Positions 1 to 11,213 are shown, counted from the stretch's first letter. The stretch is 64,000 nt of DNA from Apostichopus japonicus (GCF_037975245.1 NC_092580.1:1287001-1351000); one strand, 5' to 3'. Translations and numbers: made by a program. The notes: generated by a model from the sequence alone, not told the origin.

Positions 1-19
1 TGAGTATAATGCAAGAAGT

Positions 20-462
20 AAGACTCCATTTGCTCCAACAAGCCAATGCAGAGATGTAATAGTTGCGAATGTCACCATGGATACATTTGTTATTGATTAC
101 CATCAAAGTAACAAGTTGTGCTTAATGGGTGAAATGAAAAGAAGAAGGGATCACAAGGTACAATGTCCAGGCAATGAGAGCTGTTCAGAAAAGATGCCCT
201 ATTTCGGAGATCATGAACAAAATGGTGGAAAGATTTGTGAATCCAAATTACTTACAGCTAAGAATCCACTAACGGTCAAGTGTCTCACAACTGATGCTGA
301 TGGCAAGGCATGTAAAGGGTTCAGTAGTACAATGGCTGTAACTACTCATTCTGAAAGTGAACTTAACCTGTTAGATCAAGTTCACCTACTCAAGTCACTC
401 CGCAGAGCACTGACTATATTAAAGCAGTATTCTCCTCTATGTTCCTGCAAAAACTGTGACTA
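20..462 (+). mobile_element. DDE-transposase-like relic, N-terminal part
   Basis: An open stretch ending with TGA-free sequence up to a TAA at 461-463 reads through a segment with TMDTF near the start, a CPGNESC cysteine pair, then TTDADGKA and a basic stretch LLKSLRRALTI. From memory, this order (Asp in a beta-strand-like context, Cys pair, second Asp motif) resembles an invertebrate mobile-element transposase family with two Asp motifs and a later Cys/His motif; the superfamily (Kolobok- or Mutator-like) is not certain. The likely continuation lies at 1,099-1,248 and 1,551-1,706 on the same strand, after a LINE insertion. The reading frame upstream of the first ATG (77) continues the same protein, so this is a fragment and not a gene start. 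It is broken and presumably inactive. Confidence 0.5.
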
Positions 463-474
463 AGAAGCACTTGA

Positions 475-1093
475 CAATCTTATAAATACCTGGGAGAAAC
501 CATCACTGATAAATTGGAGTGGGATGAACATGTAAAACGTACTCTAGCAAAAACTAATCAGCGTATGTTCCTATTACAGAAGCTTAATTTATTCAGACTA
601 GACCAACTCTCATTTCTCTATTCTATATTAAAATCGGCAATCAAGACCACCATTACATTCTGTTTAGCAGCGTGGGGTGAAAATACTACTGCTAGAGACA
701 TGACCAAGTTAAATAGACTAGTTTCTAAAGCAAGGAAAGTTTGTCGGTCACATTACCTCAGTTCAGTAGATGAGTTGCTTGTCAGAGTATCACAGAGTAA
801 TATGAAGTCAATCATGTCATCCCAACATCCTCTGGGGCATCGGGTAGATTACAGCAATCAAACGGGCAGACTAATTGTCATGAGATGCTGAACCGAGAGA
901 TACAGGCGTTCTTTCTTGCAAAGGGCTATTCTCAATCTTGCCAATGAATTATGTAGGAAATAGGCCAAATATATGTGTCAGAACATGGACTTAGTAGTCT
1001 TAATATTTCGTTTTAAGAATCAGATTTTTATGTGTTTCGATGTATTTATGAATGTCAATTTTTATGGTCAATAAAGATCCTTATATCTTAAAT
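475..1093 (+). mobile_element. 5'-truncated LINE, reverse transcriptase C-terminal end
   Basis: Beginning at 481 the frame reads YKYLGETI followed by an aspartate-rich DEHVKRTLAK and KLNRLVSKA. This is the typical block just after the catalytic region of non-LTR retrotransposon reverse transcriptases (YLG, then a helical thumb-like segment). The frame stops at 889-891. About 200 bases of 3' untranslated sequence follow, ending in CAATAAAG near 1,070 and an AT-rich tail. Only the last part of the protein is present, as expected for 5'-truncated insertion. It separates two pieces of a transposase-like relic, so it inserted into that older element. The exact left junction (about 465-475) is not resolved. 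Confidence 0.6.
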
Positions 1094-1098
1094 ATCAA

Positions 1099-1248
1099 AA
1101 GCACTTTATCAACATGTTTAGACTGCCTTGCAAAGTACTACAGTGGAAATCATTCACATTGCCCAAAGCATTCATTTGTATGCAAGAGGCCAGGAAGTAC
1201 ACATTTCCATGTATGCCAAATGCTACAAAGGGTTCTCTGCTAATATCG
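1099..1248 (+). mobile_element. DDE-transposase-like relic, Cys/His motif part
   Basis: The frame from 1,099 reads LSTCLDCLAKYYSGNHSHC and then SFVCK, ending at a TAA near 1,243. The spacing of SGNHSHC and the downstream VC matches what I recall of the Cys/His block downstream of the second Asp motif in the family suggested for 20-462. It lies directly after the LINE tail, on the same strand. Family assignment rests on memory of motif order, not on a search. Confidence 0.45.
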
Positions 1249-1550
1249 CACACTGACAGCAGGAAGCTAAACAAAATACCTGAGACACCCACCTGCAGCA
1301 AACATTATGGTCCACTCGTTTTGAGACTTAATTCCACTCAAATGTAGATACCGTCAATTAGGCTTTCACTGTGACCAATCCAAAACATAGTACCACATTT
1401 TCATGCAATGGTCAGTACAGGGACTACAGTTCCATACACATAACATATAATGTGCCTGGAGAGTCCATAGCCAGGAAGATGGAAGGTGCAGTATTAAAGG
1501 TGAGCTCAAATAGTCCATGTATCCAGACTCTGAAATAGATGCAAAGAAAA

Positions 1551-1706
1551 CAGCAATGTGATGAATTACGTAAGAGAGGCAGAGCATACAGAAGGAAGAG
1601 AGCACAACTCAGAGAGAGAAAGTACAAGCTACATGGTAGAACTATAAACATAAACCAGTCCAGTATCTATAAGAAAGATCAACTGATTCATGACCAGTTA
1701 CTCTAG
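1551..1706 (+). mobile_element. DDE-transposase-like relic, basic C-terminal part
   Basis: A 51-codon open stretch ending in TAG at 1,704-1,706 is very rich in Arg and Lys (RKRGRAYRRKRAQLRERKYK). A similar basic helical tail with a final KKDQL is what I recall at the C-terminus of the transposase-like family seen at 20-462 and 1,099-1,248. The 300 bases before it are too decayed to read. Its position and strand fit one relic of about 1.7 kb including the LINE. Confidence 0.4.
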
Positions 1707-2731
1707 GATGAAAAACTACACTGATGATAAAGATGACAATATTTATCAGTGATGCCAGTAATTTGTAAACTGAGTCTATCCACACTCACTGTTATGAGTT
1801 AAAACAGTATCACTCATTCAGGGAAGTAGGCAATCAAGCTGATGACCATAAACTTGGCAAGTGCCATCAAACTTTCAAGGCTTTCTGCTGTGTTGCACTG
1901 CAAGATACTGTTGAGAGATGTGACATCTCTCTCCACATGTAGGCTGTTGTGGCATATGTAGGAGATGTCAAATGGTTTGGTCCTTAAGATTTCTTTACTT
2001 TGCACAATACTTTGAAGAGCATATATGTCAGAATGTGGACTCTGCTGTTAGCATTGTGAAAATAATGCCATATGCTGGTGCCCCTGGCTTACTGATGGTG
2101 TAGGCACCTGTCCACATTCTGCATCCCTTTGTGTAACTTGCTGGGGCTAACGTATGTTTTGCCAACTTTTCATTTATGTCATCAGCCCATGCCATCCAAT
2201 CTGAAATTGCAAAGGTGTGAGCTTTCCAGTTACATATTTCTAAATGTATATAGGCCTAAGCTTATTCTGAATGCAGCTTGGGGCTCAGTTCAGCTGATTC
2301 TTACACCACATTGAGTAGTAATATATGCTTTTAAACTTCTGACTGTCACTTTTGCTCTACTAGGTACACTGCACAGAGAAGGCTACTCACCAGATGAACA
2401 ACTTCACTATCAAATAAGCTACATGTACTACTTAGTGAGTGTAAGTCTATGATGGTATAAGCTCTGAGGTGATGGGTATTACTTTCACTTTTCCCCTTTG
2501 AGGTAGCTGAGAGGTTTTTCACACCTACCCATGCAATCATCCCATTCTTTATCATAAAGTTGAAATTTGATTTCTTCTTGAATATGAAACTTTTTCCTAA
2601 TTTTAAGTTGCTAACTCTTCAAACTCAAAAACTTGTTTCTGATCTTTTATGGTGAGATCATAGATGTGAGGAGTTCATAAATACTGATTTAGTTTCAGAA
2701 CCAATTCTACATGTTAATCTTCTTACAACTG
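1707..2731. other. Non-coding, no recognised feature
   Basis: Only short stop-rich frames are present on both strands. I see no conserved motif, splice-site pair or repeat that I can support. Confidence 0.5.
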
Positions 2732-2737
2732 TTTATT
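2732..2737 (-). promoter_or_regulatory. Candidate polyadenylation signal of the minus-strand gene
   Basis: The minus strand reads AATAAA 61 nt after the stop codon of the candidate terminal exon at 2,798-2,909. A second AATAAA overlaps that stop codon (2,797-2,802). The spacing is normal for a metazoan 3' UTR. The support is positional. Confidence 0.4.
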
Positions 2738-2797
2738 CAACATCTATGAGAAAAGGTTTCCTCATGTAAGTGAATGAGGTGTCAATGTTCCAAAAGT

Positions 2798-2909
2798 TTA
2801 TTGAACCTCTCTGTCCAGCACATTTTCGGCATTTATATGTAAAATTCCACCTGTTTTCTGCCATACTTCCTCTGTTGGAAATGGTGTAGTGCAACCCTGC
2901 ATTTCTGCA
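2798..2909 (-). CDS. Candidate terminal exon of a minus-strand gene
   Basis: The minus strand has a long pyrimidine tract ending TTTACAG at 2,910, then an exon of one leftover base plus 36 codons and a TAA at 2,800-2,798. The leftover T completes the split codon left by the donor at 4,943 (TG + T), giving a Cys, so the phases agree. The encoded stretch includes a CTTPFPTEEVW segment that I do not recognise. An AATAAA follows 61 nt downstream. The exon was built from splice signals and phase and not from homology. Other frames of the same segment are also open for 35-50 codons, so the choice of frame depends on the phase match. Confidence 0.35.
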
Positions 2910-3540
2910 CTGTAAAGAAAGAAAAAATAGATAACTAAAATCCTGGTTATCAGTACTGAAGGGCTCATTTATTAAAATTACAACTCATTATTCTTAATCG
3001 TAGTTCACCATAAACATAGATTGAAAAACAGATCTTGTCTCTTACTATTTTCATAACCAGAACTGCATGTGGATTCCTAACATAGTTAACGATCAGCTAT
3101 CTGCAGTATTCTGTTCGTAAGGTGTTTGTGTAATGCGGCTGAGCAAGAGTCTTTCCAGTAAAGCTGTTGGAAAAGGGAAGATCACTAATGGAGTAAATGA
3201 AAAGAATTAAATGATACCTTAAATAACTGTTGACTAGCTGATAAACATATTTATATTCTTAAATGCAATTTCCCCAGATTAGTGATAGTAATATACCTAA
3301 CATGTGTTCATCCGTGGGTGCGAAAGCAATTATTTACTCTGTCACTGTGAATTTCCCTCATGCAGTGGCATTGCTGGCACGACTCTTACTCAACAGTGTT
3401 CGTGTTACATTTGCAAAGAAAAAGTTAAGCTTACCTTCTAAAAGGTTAAGTTAACCTTAAAAGTGCTAGTTCAAAAAGGTTAAGGAGATTGGCTTCTGCA
3501 ATTGCGTAGGCCTAAGCACACATACTTTATGCTTGACCTT
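2910..3540. other. Intronic/intergenic, contains a perfect short palindrome
   Basis: The segment would be intron of the minus-strand candidate gene. AAGGTTAA and TTAACCTT flank a single G at 3,442-3,458, a perfect 8-bp-arm palindrome. Nothing else was recognised. Confidence 0.4.
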
Positions 3541-4080
3541 ATTAGTTTAGATTAGTTTAGTAAAGAAAAAGGATCAGGAGGGACACTCAAGTCCCCATCA
3601 AAGACCCTATAGGAGAGGGAAGAAAACTGATGACACAAACGATCAGACCCGATTACAATGCTTAAAGTGCTTGTCCAAAGCATTCTTAAACCCATTCACA
3701 CTACAGTACTTGCAAGTACAACTTTCTCAGGCGAGCCATTCCACTCATTCACAACCCTATTAGAAAAAAAGGTATGCCGAATATTAATGCTACTTTGTGA
3801 CTTGTGGAGTTTAAGACAATGACATCTGGTACAACCACTATTAGCAAACATGAAAAAGTCAGTGACTATCAAGATACTTAATCAAGATATCACTTTTATG
3901 AAACCTACGTTTGAGTTGAATCTTGGACTGCATAATCTAGATCTATGGGAAGACTGTCCATGAACTTGTGTTTGAGTTACTTTATTACTCTGAAATTTAG
4001 TGACTCTAGCCCTGACTCGTTGCATAACTGGTAATAGTTCCTGAAAACTCCACATGAATTGAATATGGACCACTGAATCA
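3541..4080 (-). mobile_element. LINE 3' end, minus strand, frameshifted
   Basis: On the minus strand the frame reads FSNRVVNEWNGSPEKVVLAS and then, after a one-base frameshift, NGFKNALDKHF and a stop. This is the characteristic end of many non-LTR reverse transcriptases (a xFSxRVVxxWNxLP block followed by SFKxxLDKxW). More decayed upstream sequence (RVRARVTKF) extends to about 4,080. The 3' side ends in a TAAACTAATC-like short tandem tail at about 3,541-3,565. It lies inside the intron of the candidate gene at 2,798-6,006, in the same orientation. Confidence 0.6.
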
Positions 4081-4236
4081 AGAACTACTGGAGACTAATA
4101 ATTCTTCACATCCTTAGCTAGATGAAGTAATGGTTTCTAATACAAGCGGTATACTTTATCAATCCCGTTCTTGAACCATTGACCCAAAATTGTGTCCTTT
4201 CTGGAGAGAAGTATTGAAGGAGAACCGGACGGATGG

Positions 4237-4600
4237 TGTGCTATTTATAATAATCCCTCTGCCTAATACAAATACCAAGGTATTTAATTAAAAAATAGTG
4301 AATTGCACATAAAGCACCTAAGGCGACACCTTTGTCGCCCTAGGTGAATTCATCTCTTTTCACAACACTTAGGACGACATAGCATAAACTCACCACTTAG
4401 GGCGACGATGGTGATTTAGTGTAATTTCGTCACACTGGACCATTGTTCTCCTGTATGTGCACTATTTATAATAATCCCTTTGCAAAGTACATATAGCAAA
4501 GAATACAATTAACTAGTTAATTAATTTCACATATACATGTCACCCTATGTGAAATTAACTCTTTCTACAACACTTTAAATAAATAAATTGAGAAAGACAT
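4237..4600. repeat. Diverged ~220-bp direct duplication with an internal hairpin
   Basis: CTATTTATAATAATCCCT occurs near 4,240 and again near 4,462, each followed by weaker similarity (a CACCCTA/CGCCCTA-GTGAA block and ACAACACTT). Within the left copy, 14-bp arms at 4,315-4,328 and 4,333-4,346 are complementary at 13 of 14 positions around a 4-nt loop. The duplication probably belongs to an unidentified dispersed repeat. Confidence 0.45.
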
Positions 4601-4942
4601 AACACCAGAGATCTACAGTCAATATGAAAAGATGCCTGTATACAGTATTTAGAACTGCTCAATGGGATCATTACAACTCAAGCTGGACTCTAAACCTGAA
4701 AATTTTCAACGTATGAATTCTGGCCATTAACTTACATCACTAATAGTTTCAGAATTTGACTCCTGTTCATTTGTCAGTTTATTGAGTTATTGTAATGACA
4801 GGCTGTTAGCATTACACTCATAAACACACATACTGCTACTTCACAAAAATGCATTGTGTTACATATTGAAACAATTTACATAACACAAAACAGCATGGAA
4901 TGAAAACAATATGACAAAAACAGGGAGTTTGCAGGAACTCAC

Positions 4943-5134
4943 CAGGACTCACAAAAGCCTTCAAGATCTTTGCAATCTAGACACACCTCAAGGTGCCCCT
5001 GCATACTCAAGCATGACATATAGCCCTTGTTACTAGGATATATCGGAATTACTGGATAGGAGTTTGCCCGACAGTGCCAAGTCTCATTGCAGGAAGTCCA
5101 CTTCATCTCATTTGTTGTATGTAAGAAGAAGTAC
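4943..5134 (-). CDS. Candidate internal exon, cysteine-pair-rich
   Basis: The minus strand shows TTTTTTCCTTTCCAG before the exon and TG|GTGAGT after it, both close to consensus. The 192-nt exon carries 63 open codons with several Cys pairs: TSC, WHC, a central SC, CLDC and GFC. The first base completes the codon left by the exon at 5,779-6,006 (GA + G, Glu), and the last two bases are completed by the exon at 2,798-2,909. Paired cysteines at such spacing suggest a zinc-binding fingers region, as in USP-type deubiquitinases, but the family is not certain. Confidence 0.5.
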
Positions 5135-5778
5135 CTGGAAAGGAAAAAATAAGTTACTCATTACAACAATGTTGCATTTCTATTGCAATTCCCATTTGTT
5201 CCTTTACCCTCTGGATTATCAGGTATAAATGAAAACTTTCATTCAGCTTTTACTTAAAATTATCAGAATTATTATTAAGAGCAACAAACTTATCAATCAG
5301 ATACAGACTATCATCTAAACCCAGCCTTACAAAATGTGCATCCTCATTGTATTGATGCAAGTTTATCAGTCAGATCTAACTGGTGCCATAATACCTCTTT
5401 CAAAATGACTAATTCCCTGCAAACCTAAGCAAATTCCCAATCAGTTTCAATGTTAAAGGTAGTCTGTATATGCCCCAAATTATAGGATGCTATAATTGCT
5501 AGAAGTTTTCAACAAGTTACTTTCATGGAGGCACTTAGTCCAAATTGTTCTCAGACATTCTTAATGAACACACAAGATGACTGAATGTCCCCGTGAGGTA
5601 AATTTCATCAAAAGTGGTAATAAAAACAGTTTATAGAATTTTGACCAAAGGTGACCATATTTGAATATTTGCATATTTTGGGCCAACATGGCATAATTTT
5701 AAATAATATATTGAAAAGTTCACTTATTTTTGTTTGTGTTGCTTTGATGCTTTTCACAGAACGATCTATATCTCTTAC

Positions 5779-6006
5779 TCATCTAAAAGTTTGCACTGGC
5801 TTTGGTTACAGGAAGTGCATGATGATGTGTAAACTGCACCAAGGAATTCTAATGCATCCTCCTGTGCAGTTGAATCAAACTCTGGAAGAATCTGTTTCAA
5901 CCTTGCGAGACAGGAGGCCCATGAAGTTCAGGTTGAAATTGCGCGGAAGAGAGCTTTGATTACTTCCATTAATTCAGAGCTATGTCCATTATAGTGTCGA
6001 ATGATA
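5779..6006 (-). CDS. Candidate exon with weak USP (peptidase C19)-like similarity; in-frame TGA
   Basis: The minus strand has a pyrimidine-rich acceptor ending TTTGCAG at 6,007 and a donor GATGA|GTAAGA at 5,778. The frame that matches the next exon reads ELMEVIKALF, then RLKQILPEF and AQEDALEFLGAV. The last block resembles the QQDAxEFL box that follows the catalytic cysteine in ubiquitin-specific proteases. No Cys box (GNTC-type) or GHY box was found nearby, so the protein would be incomplete or another family. An in-frame TGA lies at 5,930-5,928. Either the gene is dead or an alternative acceptor (CGCAAG, exon start at 5,901, same phase) skips the stop. Confidence 0.4.
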
Positions 6007-6009
6007 CTG

Positions 6010-8786
6010 CAAAGAAGCTAAAAAAAAAGAAGGAAAATTTAGATTTGTAGGAAATCTACATCTGACATGGGTGGCTCATCAATATAAGTGGAAAAGATTT
6101 GGGTTGCAACCTTCATTTTTATCTATTTTTTGTTAATGATTGCTTGATGTTTCAAAGCACTTTCTTGGAAGTCTGTCACTAGCTTCTGTAGCTGAAAAGT
6201 TACTCTCATCAAGTAAAATGATAAACACATCATATCTTAATAACCATTTGTTGGAATATGCTACTGGGAGAAAGGAGTAGAGGTATCATGAACTTGACAA
6301 AGAAGAGTGCCCATGTTGGAAAATCTAGTATATTTGGGGGATAATAAAACTTAAAACCCTTCATTGTTGAAGTGAAAATTATGATATTCTGCAATAAGTG
6401 CCAATCCTTGGGATGGGGTTGGAACATCACAAAATGCTCCTTGCAATTGTGCTGATATAGGTTGGGTTTTTCCCTTTACTTCTCCAGGCATAAGGTTTTG
6501 TCAAGGATATGGTCCTGGCACAGTAAAAGTCTTTCATTTTTCAACATTTCCAGGTGGGGAGGATCAAGTCACATGAAGTCTTGCACCTCCATAGCTTGCA
6601 ATCCCTGCCTTTATGAATTATTTCTAAAGCTGCATGGGTTGTCTTAGGTTACTTACCTTTAATTTGAATTTGAAGGACCACTACATGCTTTTAAGACAAA
6701 ATTGCAAACTGGACAAATTAAGAAATATGATGTCCTTTAAGTTGGCTGAATTGGGACAAATTCATTCCAAAGTCATGACTTGTTTTCTGAATTTTCTCTG
6801 TTCTTTCAACTTCCCTGTACATATTGGTCAAATGGTTTAAAATGAGTTGTATGAATAGTTGATAAAGCTGATATATTCTGACAAGTTGTCAACCAGTTAT
6901 TTCAATTGAATCATTTTTAATGAATTGTCTCACTGTAATTATTGATTGAGTGAGTGATCAGTCAATTAATTAAATCGTTAATTGAGTTAACGTTTAATTA
7001 AAATTAGTTAGGGGAATCAATTAAAAAAAGATGAAAATTAGATGACCTCTATGACTGAACTTTTCCTTTGAACTTGTTAGAGCAGTTTAAAACCTGTATG
7101 TGGTACTTCTAGCAACTGTCAAGTTGGAAAAAAAAAAATTCTCTTTACATTTTGAATAGCAATTTGGATTTTAGAGGACAAATTATTCCTTGCAAATAAA
7201 TGCTTTCTTGAGTTCATTCATTGCAATTAGATGGCATATTGTAAATTGTTGCTGACAATAAAATTCAGATTTCAACTGAATCAATTTGAGAAGCTATACA
7301 GTATTAAATTGATTTTCATATGTTGGATGGTTATTTGCTAAGAACCAATAAATGCAGATCTATACCAATAGCATGGGTACAGTCTTACAAGTATAGCTGG
7401 TACTGTAATAATTTTCAGAGTCATGTACCAACAAGTTATCAAGTTATCCCAACCACTGCAAATATTACCATTTTGGGGTGATATATGTTGAAAATATCTC
7501 ATGCATGGAAATTATTGATTCAATATAGTTGCAAGCAAATTTGAAAACTCGAGTATACTTACACATTGCTTAATTACAACGTTTTTATCTGTAAAACATG
7601 GCACCATATAGCAAAGTTAATGAAGTGTGATGATTATGTCCTAAGAAACTGGCCAGCGTCACACTATCCCTGTATCTGTTACGTCCTGAGATATTGGCCA
7701 CGTAACACAACATCTACTTCCATACTTGTATAATGCTGAGCTGCAGACACTGGCCTTTGTGGCAAGATCTTGAACACATATATTATGTATACTGTCTATC
7801 AAATATACTGTATGTATAAAATGTATCCTTATTTTTTTTTAAACTAACAGAAATTTAAGATGGTCAATATCAGTCCCTATTCTGGAACTGCCTCTATGAG
7901 GATTACTGTGATGATAGAATCAATGTTGATGAAAGAATAAATGTGACTTCATGCAGTGTTTTACAACCTGTATAAAATTAATACTCCAACCACACATGCA
8001 AAGTGCAATGTGGTTCCCAGCTACACCACTCTATGGGGAAATGGTAATTTGATGGCTGTTCTTCCTGCAAACTCAGTCTAGACAGTGTGTTAGATTATCA
8101 ACTCAACCAACTTTGTCCAAGTTCCTGATGTTGTCGGCTGCAAGCCAGGAATCTCATTGGGTTGCTGCCACCACCATGAAGATTTAAGCAGTATATCATT
8201 TCTCCTATAACAACAACATTGGAATAGTAAAGCAACATTACCGTAATGATGCTATATCGCAATTCCCTTTTGAATTAAGCAATATGTTAAGGGACATTTT
8301 CTTAATATTAGTTTGTTCAATATATGAAAAATCAACCAAGTTAAAATGCATTATGGTTTCCATGATGTAACATGAGTAATTTGTGTATGCGTTTGTTTGT
8401 GTGTGTGGGGGGAGGGGGGAGGGAAGGGGGGTTGCACACACTTAATAGTAATTAAGGTTCTACAAATATTAGAAAAAGCTAACAATGATGATTGAGATGC
8501 AACAAACATGGGCGAAAATGGAAAATATCTGCCAAGAAAACGAGACGGACTATTCCTGCAGGCTATGAGGTATCATTATGTTAAGTATCAACTCAAATGG
8601 AATAAATTTCTTCCGATTCTGTGTTTATAAGGAAATTTCAGCTGAGCCCTGTTTTGTCACACATCTCATCAATATGCAGCAAAATCAAAATAGCACTGAA
8701 AACATTGCATTGGGTAACCAACCTGCTCAGCCCAATAAACTTTAGTCATACCACATATGGTTGGTGAGCAATTGCAGATCAGGTTT
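6010..8786. other. Non-coding, no recognised gene
   Basis: Stop-rich on all frames, with several AT-rich and AATTAA-rich stretches (6,950-7,020). A good minus-strand donor (AAG|GTAAGTAA) occurs near 6,655, but I could not define an exon for it. No catalytic Cys box for the neighbouring USP-like exon was seen here. Confidence 0.4.
8407..8431 (+). other. Candidate G-quadruplex tract
   Basis: Four runs of three to six G separated by one or two A residues directly follow a GT-rich tract, so the plus strand fits a tight-loop intramolecular G-quadruplex pattern. Confidence 0.55.
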
Positions 8787-9189
8787 TAATGTTAAGCCCT
8801 GCCCACTCATTTCGTTGCACGATATCTGCACCAAAAGCAATAACGACCCTCCTTAGCTCGTCATTGCTGCAAGGATCACCTCAAACCAACCTACCATTCT
8901 TCAGATTGGAGCTAACAGTTATTAATGTTAAGCCCTGCCCACTCATTTTGTTGCACAATATCTGCACCAAAAGCAATAACGACCCTCCTTAGCTCATCAT
9001 TGCTTCAAGGATCACCTCAAACCAACCTACCATTCTTCAGATTGGAGCTAACAGTTATTAATGTTAAGCCCTGCCCACTCATTTTGTTGCACGATATCTG
9101 CACCAAAAGCAATAACGACCCTCCTTAGCTCGTCATTGCTGCAAGGATCACCTCAAACCAACCTACCATTCTTCAGATTGGAGCTAACA
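8787..9189. repeat. 136-bp minisatellite, three copies
   Basis: Three head-to-tail copies begin at 8,787, 8,923 and 9,059, the last ending at GAGCTAACA (9,189). They differ at only a few positions (for example TTTCGTTG/TTTTGTTG and CTGCAAGG/CTTCAAGG). The period is not a multiple of three. On the minus strand each copy has an open stretch of about 25 codons after CCTTGCAG (LRRVVIAFGADIVQRNEWAG), faintly ankyrin-like, but no donor follows. It sits directly downstream of the integrase pseudogene. Confidence 0.85.
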
Positions 9190-9201
9190 AGAGAACGTCA
9201 G

Positions 9202-9389
9202 CTAAAATCTATTTTGGTCCTATTTCTTCTTCAAAGGAAGGCCTGTGGAACTGTTAGTATGTGTGTACAGCCCTTTCTCATTCACAGCCTTGACTCCATA
9301 CGGCTCAAGCCAAGAGTTTCGAACTTCCCTCCTCTTCGGGCATCCTTTCCTGCATTCTGGACGAGAACACTAGAACCAACTTTGAAGGT
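9202..9389 (-). pseudogene. Integrase pseudogene: C-terminal GPY/F-like exon
   Basis: The acceptor TTTTATTCAG precedes TFKVGSSVLVQNAGKDARRG, GGKFET, then after a one-base frameshift WLEPYGVKAV, EKGLYT and STGLPLKKK. The WLxPY motif preceded by a basic GGK stretch is the GPY/F-type module at the end of many integrases. In-frame TAG codons occur at 9,222-9,220 and 9,204-9,202. The element at 9,423-11,973 lies only 34 bp from this acceptor. Confidence 0.6.
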
Positions 9390-9792
9390 CTGAATAAAAC
9401 AAAATCCAGCAAATATACATAAGGGCGATTCCGTGAAAACAGGGACATGACCCCAAATTTTCAAAATCATTTCTGCAGCCATTTTTGGCTTCTAATATAC
9501 TATAAACACATTTAGGGTCTGGGTTATGTACTTTTTTTTCCAACTATATCACGTTCTTCTACCAAAAAATGTGAATACCTGACTAATGTTGAATTTTGAG
9601 GGAATATTTGATGAAATAGTATGGATATTTCAAAGTCTCAGATTTCCATATTTGAAAGCAACCTAAATAAATATGTTATATATGTATTGGTGGTGCCATT
9701 AGTGATATATTAAAATATTAATCACAATTCCTCCAAACAGTTTTGGTTTGTAGGCATATATGGCTGTAACGACACATAGCTGATTTGAGAGC

Positions 9793-10007
9793 GTAATGCG
9801 AGTTACCGAAAGACCAAGTTTTTAACTTTTTTTTTTCACTGGAGCAGATAATTTCCTGCCATTTCATATTATGCTTCTAGTCAAAGTAAAGATTATAAAA
9901 ATAGTTGAAAGAATTAGAAATGTACCTAGTATATAGATATAAATAGCCATTGAAAACTGTAATGCGAGTTACCAGTAATGCGAGTTACCGCTGTAATGCG
10001 AGTTACC
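9793..10007 (+). repeat. Left cluster of GTAATGCGAGTTACC
   Basis: Exact copies start at 9,793, 9,959, 9,975 and 9,993, all on the plus strand. The 14-mer core is an imperfect dyad (GTAA..CG..TTAC, 10 of 14 symmetrical), as for a site bound by a dimer. Confidence 0.9.
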
Positions 10008-10486
10008 ACATATTATTCCAATCTCACTTGCAGTACTACTGATCAACAAAACAATACAGTGCACTAAATACTTATATAAGGTGTGCACAGTAGTTACTTC
10101 CTGTACCCAGAATGCACTGCAACCTCCATTACATCACATGTGACCCTTAAGACAGTTTCAACAGACATTGATGATTTAATCACCTGACCTTTGTGGAGTC
10201 ACGGACCTTCCAAGTTGCATTCAACTGTGACATCATCAAATGAGTAAAGTTAGCCTATTCTTTCTCCATTTTAACATTAGCATTTTCATGGGATATTAAT
10301 TGCTTGGTACAATATTTAGGACAAATTGTGAGAGCTTAGGCTATATTAGTCTGTATCCTATCACATAGTAATCTATATGTTCAAGGATGGGCAAATATTG
10401 TAAATCATGACCATTATAATGTGCCTAACATCTTGATGGAAATTAGTCTTGATGTGAAAGCTGATGCTGCCAAGGGTGTGGGCACC

Positions 10487-10590
10487 TCAGAATTAGTGGG
10501 GTGGGCAGAGGGGATGGGACGGACAGGGAGTTTGCATAGGGGATGATTGGGGCTGCTGGGGGGGATGGGGCAGGATTGCGGAGGCTTGGT
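10487..10590 (+). other. G-rich stretch inside the TIR element
   Basis: Multiple GGGG and GGGGGGG runs separated by short spacers, possibly quadruplex-forming. No coding sense was seen. Confidence 0.4.
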
Positions 10591-11213
10591 CAGTTGGAAT
10601 AGATTGGTGTGGTTTACCAATTCAAATGTGTGTTCCCCAAATATCATGATGTGCAAACCCCTTTCCCCAATATGAGTGTCTTATCACTACAATGTGAAAA
10701 TCAACCTTTACTCCAAAGCATTTCAAATCCCCAAGTTACACAAAATAAGGCAGGCCACCGGATTTCACGGGACTTGATAACTGGAAATGGCCAAACCCCA
10801 GGGATGACAAAACTTTCTATCGACGAAGCAAGATGATAAAGAAGTTGGGAACACCTTTGATTGCTAATAGTTGTGGCCAATTCAAGTTTGCATCAAAATT
10901 CTAATTTGATACAAAACACCATCCATTCAAGGTTATCTAGAATGGCCTATCATCATGCCCTCATACCGCATGATGAAACATCTATTGTGCTATTGTTGAT
11001 AATGTTATTATACTGATAGAATTAGGAACAAGGATTGTTTTATTAGTTTCATGCTTTTCCTAAGAACCCTAAATACAAATTTCCAAAGAACCAATCACTA
11101 ATTAACATGCCAAAGAAACTTTTCTTGTAATTCACTATATAAGCTGTGAACCTGTTTAACTTTCAGTAGATGTTTTGATACATTAAAATGGAAGAGGAGA
11201 GCTACCAGTTTGC

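Noticed and set aside
6230-6840. Several 60-70-codon frames near a good minus-strand donor
   Set aside because: No acceptor, phase match or recognisable motif could be linked to them.
8789-9393. Three similar plus-strand proteins over the 136-bp repeat
   Set aside because: The period is not a multiple of three, so the repeats are read in changing frames. The minus-strand integrase exon explains the right part.
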